Counted from the first letter of the stretch, positions 1 to 6,639 are shown. The stretch: 7,847 nt of DNA from CAZXFH01 sp964640055 (GCA_964640055.1 CAZXFH010000089.1:1-7847); one strand, 5' to 3'. Numbers and translations are program-made. Notes: generated from the sequence alone by a model not told the origin.

Positions 1-2
1 AA

Positions 3-95
3 AGACTGCAAGCCAGACAGGAGAAACTTCAGTATGCCAAAGAACAAAGAAAAAAGATCAGAAAAAGGTTGCGTAAAAGTGCTATTGTTAACTAA
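3..95 (+). CDS. C-terminal fragment of an unidentified basic protein (5' end outside window)
   Basis: The frame beginning at base 3 is open from the window edge to a TAA at 93-95 and gives about 30 residues. They are rich in Gln, Lys, Arg and Glu, with a cluster resembling QRKKIRKRLRK, followed by the short end SAIVN. The other two forward frames read less like protein: one stops at a TAA at 74-76 and the other gives a mixed composition. The composition suggests a charged helical or coiled tail. I do not recognise the family and cannot tell whether this gene belongs to the polysaccharide locus. It lies on the same strand as the glycan genes and would have been 216 bp from the first of them before the insertion sequence arrived. 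With so little sequence the call rests on frame openness and composition only. Confidence 0.35.
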   Translation, partial: RLQARQEKLQYAKEQRKKIRKRLRKSAIVN

Positions 96-159
96 AATAA
101 GGATGTCAAATACTCCAATTCACGCTGAGCTAAGACATCATAACCTCTATACATATTAA

Positions 160-165
160 GTTAGA
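160..165. repeat. Left copy of 6-bp target-site duplication (GTTAGA)
   Basis: GTTAGA stands immediately outside the 5'-TG end of the insertion sequence and recurs at 1520-1525 immediately outside its CA-3' end. The two copies are identical and in direct orientation, as expected for duplication of the target during DDE-type transposition. An A next to each copy (159 and 1519) leaves a one-base ambiguity, which the TG/CA end rule resolves to 6 bp. Confidence 0.8.
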
Positions 166-171
166 TGTTAC

Positions 172-230
172 ATAGCATAACATCGTTTACAGATCTTAAT
201 CTTCATTTTAATAGCATGACATCGTTTACA
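172..230. repeat. Left-end transposase-binding repeats L1 (172-191) and L2 (211-230)
   Basis: Two direct copies of a 20-bp repeat, ATAGCATRACATCGTTTACA, differ only at the R position (A in L1, G in L2) and start 39 bp apart. The same motif is inverted at the right end of the element. L2 overlaps the end of the transposase gene, whose stop codon (226-228 on the minus strand) lies inside the repeat. Repeats at such spacing near the ends are typical of transposase binding sites, which is an inference here. Confidence 0.85.
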
Positions 231-1383
231 TCCAACCTACCGGAACATAATAAGAAAATCGTTGGACCAAGTGCTTGTCTGAATATATACTAAGTGATTG
301 ACCTTCGACTGATATGATTGCTTCAACATAATGATACATAAGTTCAGGCTTAACCTGAAATATTTCACCAAAGATATTCAAGCGGCGATCACTACGAATG
401 AACCGGATTAGGACAATTTTCCCGGATTCGAATGGAATATAATCTGGAATTTGATAATCTTTATCCAGGTATCTGTCGGGAGGATTCATTTTGTGAACAA
501 TTATTGGTATCTGATTCTGGTTGATACTATAGCGATAATTACTGTTATGAAATTGCTCAAATACGGTGCTTTGCTTTATGAGAAATTCAAAGTCTGCGAA
601 TTTCTGTGTTCGATAGAATTTCTTATCAAAGGTGTCATTGAATTTTTCGATAATTCCATTCCGCCAAGGTTCTCTTTGGGGGATAAATATGGGAGTAACT
701 TCTTGCGAGAGTAAAAAACGAATTAATTTACCGAAGCTATGAGGATAGCGATTACTCCCCCGAAAGGATAATTCATTATCCATCTGAAAATAATCCGGGA
801 TTCCGAAGTGTTGCCAAAAACGGATGACAGCCGGTAAGATGTCCTTACAGGCTTTGCTGGGGATCGGATTGAGATGGACACAGTGTGAATCAGCGGCAAT
901 GATGTTACAAAAATATACTCGCCGTTTCTTAATGCAACGAGGACCCACTAAATCCATCTGTTGAAGAGCGTCAACGCCGTAGCCTGGATACTCATTTACT
1001 CTTTTACCAGGTTTCTTAGCCTTGAGAGACAATCCATGTTTCTTAATAATTCTATCAATCGTCCAGATTGGTGGAACCTCAATCCGTAACTTCTGCAGCT
1101 CCCACTGAATACTTATCGCTCCAATTTGGGCATAGGGTGTCTTTTCAAGACTACGACGAATTTTAATGATCAATCTTTCCAATGCGTTATCTATGCGGGT
1201 ATGAATTGTATGGGGACGACGAGATTGCTCAGAGTACCATTCTCCATTTGGGTCGGATTTATAACGCTTCATCCATTTATATACCCAGGGCCGACTGCAA
1301 TTGAGCGTCTTACAGATATCGGTCACACTTATATCCTTTAAATACATTAACACGGCTTGTTTCCTGTGTTCAATTGCATCCAT
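226..1383 (-). CDS. DDE (rve-fold) transposase of the insertion sequence, 385 aa
   Basis: This enzyme would bind the repeated end sites and catalyse strand cleavage and transfer. Residues 1-45 form a helix-turn-helix of the kind that precedes integrase cores (SVTDICKTLNCSRPWVYKW). An integrase core follows, with likely catalytic residues D144 (QQMDLVGP), D202 (FQMDNE) and E246 (RNGIIEKFND). About 43 residues separate the second Asp and the Glu, more than the 34-35 usual in IS3- and IS481-type enzymes; the extra length lies in the SFRGSNRYPHSFG stretch. The C-terminal 70 residues are beta-rich (GKIVLIRFIRS...), like the small barrel after the core in Mu-type transposases. The frame stays open to an ATG at 1419. 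I chose the ATG at 1383 because AGGAG lies 8 bases before it (complement of 1392-1396), while the longer start has no ribosome site. The reading frame is intact and its last codons enter end repeat L2. Confidence 0.9.
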   Translation of the reverse strand: MDAIEHRKQAVLMYLKDISVTDICKTLNCSRPWVYKWMKRYKSDPNGEWYSEQSRRPHTIHTRIDNALERLIIKIRRSLEKTPYAQIGAISIQWELQKLRIEVPPIWTIDRIIKKHGLSLKAKKPGKRVNEYPGYGVDALQQMDLVGPRCIKKRRVYFCNIIAADSHCVHLNPIPSKACKDILPAVIRFWQHFGIPDYFQMDNELSFRGSNRYPHSFGKLIRFLLSQEVTPIFIPQREPWRNGIIEKFNDTFDKKFYRTQKFADFEFLIKQSTVFEQFHNSNYRYSINQNQIPIIVHKMNPPDRYLDKDYQIPDYIPFESGKIVLIRFIRSDRRLNIFGEIFQVKPELMYHYVEAIISVEGQSLSIYSDKHLVQRFSYYVPVGWM

Positions 1384-1391
1384 TCTCCAAT

Positions 1392-1396
1392 CTCCT
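1392..1396 (-). promoter_or_regulatory. Shine-Dalgarno site that decides the transposase start
   Basis: On the minus strand AGGAG lies 8 bases before the ATG at 1383-1381. The alternative upstream ATG at 1419-1417 is preceded by AATCCTCAAAA, which offers no ribosome site. This favours the 385-residue protein over the 397-residue one. Confidence 0.7.
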
Positions 1397-1431
1397 GTTT
1401 TTGATTGAAAAATGGACATTTTTGAGGATTC

Positions 1432-1513
1432 TTTAAACGATCTGGTGCTATTTTTTGAGCATTAAAGTGTAAACGATGTGGTGCTATAAAAAGTGTAAGC
1501 GATGTCATGCTAT
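1432..1513. repeat. Right-end transposase-binding repeats R3 (1432-1451), R2 (1468-1487), R1 (1494-1513)
   Basis: Three copies of the 20-bp end repeat lie here, inverted relative to the left end. R1, the outermost, reads inward as ATAGCATGACATCGCTTACA and resembles the left copies. R2 and R3 share an altered middle, ATAGCACCA instead of ATAGCATRA, and R3 is the most diverged (GATCGTTTAAA at its inner side). Their starts are 26 and 36 bp apart. The three sites occupy the region upstream of the transposase start, so bound transposase could repress its own gene. That is inference; I see no convincing promoter hexamers there. Confidence 0.82.
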
Positions 1514-1519
1514 CCATCA

Positions 1520-1525
1520 GTTAGA
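1520..1525. repeat. Right copy of 6-bp target-site duplication (GTTAGA)
   Basis: This is identical to 160-165 and directly abuts the CA-3' end of the insertion sequence. Removing one copy together with the element restores the ancestral junction ATTAA-GTTAGA-CATTACG. Confidence 0.8.
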
Positions 1526-1535
1526 CATTACGATT

Positions 1536-1565
1536 TTGTAAATATTACCAGTTATTTTGTATAAT
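1536..1565 (+). promoter_or_regulatory. Candidate sigma-70-type promoter for the glycan operon
   Basis: A perfect TATAAT at 1560-1565 is preceded by TTGTAA at 1536-1541 with an 18-bp spacer. The -35 box matches the TTGACA consensus at 4 of 6 positions. The transcript would begin near 1572 and leave a leader of about 100 nt before the ATG at 1672. The surrounding DNA is AT-rich, so chance matches are easy, but this is the best candidate between the insertion sequence and the first operon gene. It begins 11 bp after the target duplication, so the insertion left it intact but removed anything bound further upstream. Confidence 0.4.
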
Positions 1566-1595
1566 GATTACATAGAATCGTTTGGTTTTTTTTTA

Positions 1596-1611
1596 TGCCA
1601 GATTGCCAGAT
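1596..1611. repeat. Perfect tandem pair of TGCCAGAT in the operon leader
   Basis: The 8-mer TGCCAGAT occurs twice head to tail, just after a run of nine T residues at 1586-1594. It lies inside the predicted untranslated leader, 61 bases before the first start codon. It could be a regulator half-site pair or simple slippage; nothing in the sequence decides which. Confidence 0.5.
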
Positions 1612-1671
1612 TTTTCAAACTTTACTTGAGTTACTCTTAGTATTTTTATTCACAATATTCAAATAAGTATT

Positions 1672-2751
1672 ATGAGAATATTAGTTTTTACACCACATGA
1701 ATCCCCTCAAAGTATAAAAATGGCTGTTCGGGCAGCTAAATTGCATGAATTTTTAGAAAAAAATAATATAATAATTATGAAAATTTTCAATTTCAATATC
1801 AGGAAAATTTCATGTTTAATGTTTATCAATTATTTAAAAATATTATATTTCATTATTACGAAAAATAAATCAGATATTATCTTGTTTGAGAATGAACGTA
1901 ACGAATTTTTATTAAAAATATTTAGGGTTTTTAAATTTAGATTAGCAATAGACATACGTGACAACCGCGCGTTACAACATTCAGCATATCAAATAGATGA
2001 TGAACCTGACAATTTAGATAAAATTAAAAATATCTTATATAAAAATATAGAATATTGTGATTATGTTTTTGTTGTATCGGAAGGATGTAAAAACCTTTAT
2101 CCTAAAAAATTTCACAACAAAATATATGTTATTGAAAATGCCTCAGATCCAAATCACTTTAAATATTTTGAATATCCAAATAATTTTAGAATTGGTTTCT
2201 TATCTGGTATTGCACCTGGGCGAGGAATAGAATTAATGATTGAAGCAGCAAATATCGCTAAAAAATGCATTCCAAATTTAGAATTAGTCATCGGAGGAAA
2301 ATACAACATTCAAAGCATCAAATCCATTAATCATTATTTTGATATTGTAAATCAGAATAGAAATGAATGGATATCTTTTCATGAAGATATATCATACAGT
2401 AAAAATGCTCCTTATTTTTTATCCAATTGCTCAATAACGATCATTCCCCATCCAAATCACCTTCATTATCACACCACATTAGCGGTTAAACTCTTTGACT
2501 ATATGGCTTGTGGACGCCCTGTTGTTGCAACAAATTGTATTGAAACTGCAAATATCATCAACCACTATAAATGTGGCATAGTCACTGATTTTACAGCCGA
2601 AGATATTGCTCAGAAGATCATCTATCTCCTTGATAATCCTGAAATTTCCGCAGAAATGGGTAAAAACGGTCGGAATGCAGTTGAATCCTATTATAACTGG
2701 AATCATATGGCTCAAAAAATGATTTATTATCTAAGCCAGGAGAGTCGATGA
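1672..2751 (+). CDS. GT4-type (GT-B fold) glycosyltransferase, 359 aa
   Basis: This is probably a cytoplasmic enzyme that moves a sugar from a nucleotide-sugar donor to a growing lipid-linked glycan; donor and acceptor are unknown. The length is normal for the GT4 family. The N-terminal Rossmann half starts as MRILVFTPHE and includes LAIDIRDNRALQ around residue 95. The linker VFVVSEGCKN (133-141) and VIENASDPNHF (153-163) mark the junction between the two lobes. The donor-binding half begins at FRIGFLSGIAPGRGIELMIEAA (172-193) and contains KLFDYMACGRPVV (273-285). D276 stands where the second Glu of the family's E-x7-E motif normally lies, and the usual first Glu is replaced by a YHTTLAV stretch. 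The start fits the family's first beta strand, though no good ribosome site precedes it. It ends in an ATGA overlap with the next gene. The coding DNA is very AT-rich. Confidence 0.88.
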   Translation: MRILVFTPHESPQSIKMAVRAAKLHEFLEKNNIIIMKIFNFNIRKISCLMFINYLKILYFIITKNKSDIILFENERNEFLLKIFRVFKFRLAIDIRDNRALQHSAYQIDDEPDNLDKIKNILYKNIEYCDYVFVVSEGCKNLYPKKFHNKIYVIENASDPNHFKYFEYPNNFRIGFLSGIAPGRGIELMIEAANIAKKCIPNLELVIGGKYNIQSIKSINHYFDIVNQNRNEWISFHEDISYSKNAPYFLSNCSITIIPHPNHLHYHTTLAVKLFDYMACGRPVVATNCIETANIINHYKCGIVTDFTAEDIAQKIIYLLDNPEISAEMGKNGRNAVESYYNWNHMAQKMIYYLSQESR

Positions 2752-3770
2752 AAGTCATATTATCTTCAAACAAAAATCCCTATATAGAAACTTTCACAGA
2801 ATACATTCACAAGGCATTTAAAGAAAATTCATGTGAAACGCTTTTTTTCGAAAATAGAAATTTCCTCATACCGGGGAGAATTCGGGATAGAATCCCAATA
2901 CTTCATCGAGTTGATCTTAAAAGAATGAACAATCATTTGATCAAACTATGCCAATCATTTAAGCCCGATATATTTTTAGAGGCAGGTGGCTGGAATATTT
3001 TACCTGAAACAATATCAACCTTGAAAAAAATGGGTATTAAAACCGCACTCTGGACAATTGATCCACCCCGAATATTTCAAGAAATAATTGAAGCTGCTCC
3101 ATACTACGATTTTGTATTTTGCCAAGGTACTGAAGCTGTTGAAATATTATCTAAATATAGACATAACAAATTATTTTGGCTGCCATTTGCATGTGATCCG
3201 GATTTTCACAAGCCTATATCATTATCATCAGAAGAACTAGAAAAATACAAATCTGATATCTGTTTTGTAGGTTCTGGATGGACTACGTTATATATGCAAC
3301 GTCAAAAATATCTAGAAAATTTAATCGATTACAACCTTAGTATTTGGGGGCCAGGATGGAATACATTAAAAAATTCAAATTTAGCTCCTTTTATTAAAGG
3401 AGGATTTACACAGCCCGAAGAGTGGATAAAAATATTTTCCGCAAGTAAAATCGTATTTCACTCACATTATGATGACCCTGAGAATAAAATCCCATGTTAT
3501 CAAGCAAGCCCTAGGGTATTTGAAGTACTTGCATGTGGTGCCTTTTTATTAGTTGACAATCAACCTGATGTAAGAAAATTATTTAAAGATAAATATCATT
3601 TAGCAATATTTCGATCACTTGAAGAATTAAAAGAACTTGTAAAATATTATCTAGAAAACGATATAGAAAGAAACAAAATTTCTCAGCAAGGTAGAAAATT
3701 TGTATTATCTAATCATACATTTAAACATCGTGTCCAGGACATCTTGAAAATAATTACGGATAAAACATGA
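2748..3770 (+). CDS. CgeB-like glycosyltransferase (DUF3880 / Glyco_trans_1_2 type), 340 aa
   Basis: This is a GT-B-fold protein related to Bacillus CgeB, whose family members glycosylate spore-surface or other acceptors; the substrate here is unknown. The N-terminal half carries the DUF3880-like stretch FKPDIFLEAGGWN (71-83) and KTALWTIDPPR (98-108). These are followed by FVFCQGTEAVEIL (122-134) and WLPFACDPDFHKP (144-156). The C-terminal half has ICFVGSGW (171-178), the family signature PRVFEVLACGAFLLVD (255-270) and a tail with R308 and HTFKHRVQDIL (323-333), typical of Glyco_trans_1_2 proteins. It has no signal peptide or membrane segment. AGGAG lies 5 bases before the ATG, which overlaps the previous stop as ATGA, so translation is probably coupled. 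Its own stop overlaps the next start the same way. The family call is firm; the sugar specificity is unknown. Confidence 0.88.
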   Translation: MKVILSSNKNPYIETFTEYIHKAFKENSCETLFFENRNFLIPGRIRDRIPILHRVDLKRMNNHLIKLCQSFKPDIFLEAGGWNILPETISTLKKMGIKTALWTIDPPRIFQEIIEAAPYYDFVFCQGTEAVEILSKYRHNKLFWLPFACDPDFHKPISLSSEELEKYKSDICFVGSGWTTLYMQRQKYLENLIDYNLSIWGPGWNTLKNSNLAPFIKGGFTQPEEWIKIFSASKIVFHSHYDDPENKIPCYQASPRVFEVLACGAFLLVDNQPDVRKLFKDKYHLAIFRSLEELKELVKYYLENDIERNKISQQGRKFVLSNHTFKHRVQDILKIITDKT

Positions 3771-4402
3771 ATTTAAAAACTTGTATTAAGACTATTTTTG
3801 GGACAAGAATCTATCAACTTATTCGCATCTGGATTAAAGGAATCATTTGTTTAATGCATGGAGTTCGTGATTTTGATAAAAATGTGTATATATCACCAAA
3901 AGCAAAAATAATAAATGGCAAATATTTAAAGATTGGTGAGAATACATCAATTGATGATTATACAAAAATTCATATAGAATCATCTAAATCATTTATATCA
4001 ATTGGGGATAACTGTTTTGTTTATTCTAACTCTCTCCTTAAAACTTATAGTGGATATATAAAAATAGGGAATAATTGTTCAATTAATGATTATTCAATCA
4101 TATATGGTCATGGAGGTCTTGAAATAGGTAATAATGTAAGGATCGCAGCGCAAACTGTTATTATTCCTATGAATCACAATTTTGATAATTTAGAAATACC
4201 CATTTCAGAACAAGGGATTACAGCAAAAGGAATCAAAATAGAAGACGATGTGTGGATCGGGGCTAATGTCAAAATTCTTGATGGAGTAATAATTGCAAGA
4301 GGTTCAGTTATTGGTGCTGGTTCTGTCGTAACAGATAATATTCCTGCATACTCAATTGCCGTTGGAGTACCTGCAAAAATAATAAAAAACAGAAAAAGTT
4401 AA
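3767..4402 (+). CDS. Left-handed beta-helix (hexapeptide-repeat) O-acyltransferase, probably sugar O-acetyltransferase, 211 aa
   Basis: It probably transfers an acetyl (or other acyl) group from acyl-CoA to a hydroxyl of a sugar in the glycan made by its neighbours. From about residue 38 to 200 the sequence follows the hexapeptide repeat (for example YISPKAKI, LKIGENTSI, IKIGNNCSI, LEIGNNVRI, DVWIGANVKI, VIGAGSVVT), which builds a trimeric beta helix. The loop PMNHNFDN (134-141) supplies H137, equivalent to the catalytic His of the LacA/NodL/WbbJ-type enzymes. The end, AVGVPAKIIKNRK, is the usual closing turn. The first 35 residues are hydrophobic-basic (IRIWIKGIICLMHG), perhaps a membrane-associating helix. 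The start overlaps the previous stop as ATGA with only a weak ribosome site, which suggests coupled translation. CatB-type antibiotic acetyltransferases share this fold, but the context argues for glycan modification. Confidence 0.9.
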   Translation: MNLKTCIKTIFGTRIYQLIRIWIKGIICLMHGVRDFDKNVYISPKAKIINGKYLKIGENTSIDDYTKIHIESSKSFISIGDNCFVYSNSLLKTYSGYIKIGNNCSINDYSIIYGHGGLEIGNNVRIAAQTVIIPMNHNFDNLEIPISEQGITAKGIKIEDDVWIGANVKILDGVIIARGSVIGAGSVVTDNIPAYSIAVGVPAKIIKNRKS

Positions 4403-4410
4403 GATATAAA

Positions 4411-5499
4411 TTGAATAAAAAGTCTACAATATTATATACTTCACCTTCAGGAGATATGTCCGGCGGAGGTCAATGGAGTTTATATCATCTTATTAAAAAT
4501 CTGGACTTTAACCAATATATTCCAATTGTCGCTTTACCATACAAAGGCTCTTTCTATTACAAATTATTTGAACATAAAATCAAAGTAGCTATCATTCCTT
4601 TACCCAGAATTTTACAAATGAATATTCTTAAGATAATCCAATTGATCAATTTCGTCAGGAAAAACAGAGTCAATATTATTCATACGGATACAACCCGTGA
4701 GACATTTTATTACGGCATTGTGGGTAAACTACTAGGGGTGCCGGTAATTTGGCATATCCGCGTTAGTGACCGACATATGGTTATGGATAAAATTCTGGTA
4801 AAACTATGTGACGCGCTCATACCAGTTTCCCATGAACTTAAAAAATATTTTAAATGGACACTTCCCCGGAAAATACATCCTATTTATAATGGCTTTGATT
4901 TCAGAATATCCAGAGAGAAGGAGAATTCAATTCTTCGTAAAAAATACGATATTCAATCTAAAATCATCGTGGCAAACATTGGCAGAATTGAGCCACGTAA
5001 AGAACAATTTGAACTTATAAAGGAGTCAAATAATATAGACAGATCGGCATGTTTGGTTTTTGTTGGAGAGACCAACTCAAAGTACTGTAATAAAATAAAA
5101 TCATATATCAATGACAATCATCTGGCTAGGGAAATAATTTTTACCGGACATCAACCAGATATATATTCGATTTATAAAGAAATCGATATCCTTATATTCA
5201 CTGCAAGATACGGTGAAGGGCTACCACGTTCGATAATCGAAGCGATGGCATTTAAAAAACCGATTATTACCATGAATTGTACCGGTGCCTCGGAAGTTGT
5301 CAATAATGGAAAGACAGGATATATTATCAAATCAAATGATATGATAGAATTTATAAAAAAATTAAATAAATTAATTTGTTCCCAACATCTAAGGGAAAAA
5401 ATGGGTGAGCAAGGTTATTTACATGCCAGAAAAAAATTTAATATTGAAAAAAGTGTTCAAAGAGTACAAAGACTATACTCTCAACTCCTTATTAATTGA
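4411..5499 (+). CDS. GT4 glycosyltransferase with TTG start, 362 aa
   Basis: This is a GT-B-fold retaining glycosyltransferase expected to act on a lipid-linked glycan in the cytoplasm. The N-terminal half has the glycine loop SPSGDMSGGGQWSLYHL (11-27), then VNIIHTDTTRETFYYG (87-102), VIWHIRVSD (112-120) and ALIPVSHELKKYF (135-147). The second half begins with IVANIGRIEPRKEQFELI (186-203), where R192 and K197 match the usual donor-phosphate contacts. It includes the family motif EGLPRSIIEAMAFKKPII, whose E269 and E277 form E-x7-E, followed by GASEVVNNGKTGYI. The frame begins at TTG, 8 bases after the previous stop. The first in-frame ATG (codon 16) falls inside the glycine loop and would remove the first beta strand, so TTG is preferred. 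The ribosome site is weak. The coding DNA is AT-rich like the three genes before it, and the gene ends this compositional block. Confidence 0.88.
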   Translation: MNKKSTILYTSPSGDMSGGGQWSLYHLIKNLDFNQYIPIVALPYKGSFYYKLFEHKIKVAIIPLPRILQMNILKIIQLINFVRKNRVNIIHTDTTRETFYYGIVGKLLGVPVIWHIRVSDRHMVMDKILVKLCDALIPVSHELKKYFKWTLPRKIHPIYNGFDFRISREKENSILRKKYDIQSKIIVANIGRIEPRKEQFELIKESNNIDRSACLVFVGETNSKYCNKIKSYINDNHLAREIIFTGHQPDIYSIYKEIDILIFTARYGEGLPRSIIEAMAFKKPIITMNCTGASEVVNNGKTGYIIKSNDMIEFIKKLNKLICSQHLREKMGEQGYLHARKKFNIEKSVQRVQRLYSQLLIN

Positions 5500-5520
5500 A
5501 AATAAAAAAATAATTAATTA

Positions 5521-6639
5521 ATGCGCATCGGAATTGACTGTCGGGAATTAAAAAAAGGTGTATTAACCGGGATCGGACGGTATCTGCAGAATTTTCTAGA
5601 ATACGCCGTCGCTACTGAAGAGAACCATCAACTTATTTTGTATGGCAATCAAAATTCCCATATCCCCTTTAGCGGTGCTAATGTAACCGTTCGGATATTA
5701 CCGGAATATAACACCTTTGGGTGGGACAATTTCCAACTGCCGCAGGCCTTGCTTAAAGATAAGGTCAGGCTTTTTTTCTCACCCTATGAGAAGGCGCCCT
5801 TATGGTCACCCGTCAAGACGATCATTACGATCCATGACCTACTCTTTCTCTATTTCCCGGGCCAGGAATACAAAAGTAAAAAAATATACAATTTTATCTA
5901 TCGTAAGATCCGTAAAATTAGTGCCCGTCAAGCGGATCGGATCATCACCGTCTCAGAATTTTCAAAAAGTGATATCATCGCCACCTATAAAATTGACCCA
6001 TCTAAAATCAGGGTCATTCCCAACGGGGTCAGTCCGGCTTTCCACCCGCATATCGATGACCAAACCGTCCAAGCCATCAGAACAAAATACCGTATAAAAG
6101 ATGAATTTTTCCTGTATGTGGGCAATTTCAAACCCCATAAGAACGTGCATATGTTGATCCGGGCTTATGCCCAGCTGGCAGATGATATTATCAGCCAATA
6201 CCAACTGGTGTTATGCGGTAAAAGAGACCGCTATACGGATACTCTGGAGGATGAGGTCAGCGATCGCAATCTGGATCACAGAGTGATCTTTACCGATATG
6301 GTTCCGGACGAGGAGCTGCCCGTTTTATACAACGGAGCGCAACTGTTCATCTTTCCCTCATTATATGAAGGGTCGGGATTTCCACCTTTAGAGGCGATGG
6401 CCTGCGGCACACCGGTAATTGCATCCAACCGCACATCACTGCCTGAAGTAGTTGCCGATGCCGGTGTGCTGGTAGATCCAACCGAAGCAGGTAATATTAC
6501 CCGCGCAATAGAGGAGTTACTAGCCGACCAGAATTTATATCAAAAATTTCAAGAAAAAGGATTGGCACGGGCTAAACAGTTTTCTACGGCAAACAGTGCG
6601 CGGTTAATTATGGAAACATTAGAAAGCTGCAGCACCTGA
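5521..6639 (+). CDS. GT4 glycosyltransferase resembling O-antigen mannosyltransferases, 372 aa
   Basis: This is a GT-B-fold retaining enzyme. The N-terminus MRIGIDCREL...TGIGRYLQNFL (1-26), the linker SPYEKAPLW and IHDLLFLYFPGQEY (104-117) are characteristic of the subgroup that includes O-antigen mannosyltransferases such as MtfB/WbdA-like proteins. Further on lie ADRIITVSEFSKSDI (138-152) and IRVIPNGVSPAF (163-174). The donor-binding half opens with FLYVGNFKPHKN (197-208), which carries K207. It contains EGSGFPPLEAMACGTPVIA with E283 and E291 as the E-x7-E pair, then TSLPEVVADAGVLVDP. Length and motifs are complete. The donor may be GDP-mannose, but this rests on subgroup resemblance only. 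A 21-bp stretch of almost pure A/T separates it from the previous gene, no clear ribosome site is visible, and its GC content is far higher than that of the genes before it. It is paired with the GT2 gene downstream. Confidence 0.9.
   Translation: MRIGIDCRELKKGVLTGIGRYLQNFLEYAVATEENHQLILYGNQNSHIPFSGANVTVRILPEYNTFGWDNFQLPQALLKDKVRLFFSPYEKAPLWSPVKTIITIHDLLFLYFPGQEYKSKKIYNFIYRKIRKISARQADRIITVSEFSKSDIIATYKIDPSKIRVIPNGVSPAFHPHIDDQTVQAIRTKYRIKDEFFLYVGNFKPHKNVHMLIRAYAQLADDIISQYQLVLCGKRDRYTDTLEDEVSDRNLDHRVIFTDMVPDEELPVLYNGAQLFIFPSLYEGSGFPPLEAMACGTPVIASNRTSLPEVVADAGVLVDPTEAGNITRAIEELLADQNLYQKFQEKGLARAKQFSTANSARLIMETLESCST

Larger units (their letters stand above)
166..1519 (-). mobile_element. Intact insertion sequence with TG...CA ends, one DDE transposase gene and repeated end sites
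   Basis: The element is 1354 bp long. Its left end reads TG, then TTAC, then ATAGCATAACATCG. Its right end read inward gives TG, then ATGG, then ATAGCATGACATCG, so both ends share TG-N4 followed by the same 20-bp repeat. An identical GTTAGA flanks both sides. The element holds a single gene, on the minus strand, and no passenger gene. Intact ends, an intact target duplication and an uninterrupted transposase suggest recent or still possible mobility. The rve-type catalytic core and single-gene layout resemble IS481-like elements. The repeated sites inside each end are more like Mu/Tn7-type transposon ends, so I do not assign a family firmly. It sits between an upstream gene and the glycan operon. 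Confidence 0.88.

Noticed and set aside
451..714. Forward open frame inside the insertion sequence (also 1126-1341)
   Set aside because: Both are antisense to the transposase coding sequence and show no family resemblance; only the minus-strand frame has catalytic motifs.
1384..1419. Twelve-codon N-terminal extension of the transposase starting at the ATG at 1419
   Set aside because: It lacks a ribosome site, while the ATG at 1383 has AGGAG at 8 bases; the extra residues add nothing to the helix-turn-helix domain.
1586..1594. Nine-T run as a phase-variation tract
   Set aside because: It lies in the untranslated leader, not in a coding frame or between the promoter hexamers, so slippage would not obviously switch expression.
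1572..1671. JUMPstart/ops element for an RfaH-type antiterminator
   Set aside because: I looked for the GGCGGTAG core common ahead of polysaccharide operons and did not find it in the leader.
3767..4402. Chloramphenicol or streptogramin acetyltransferase (CatB/Vat-like)
   Set aside because: The fold and His are shared, but the gene is translationally coupled to glycosyltransferases and shows no resistance-specific feature I can identify.
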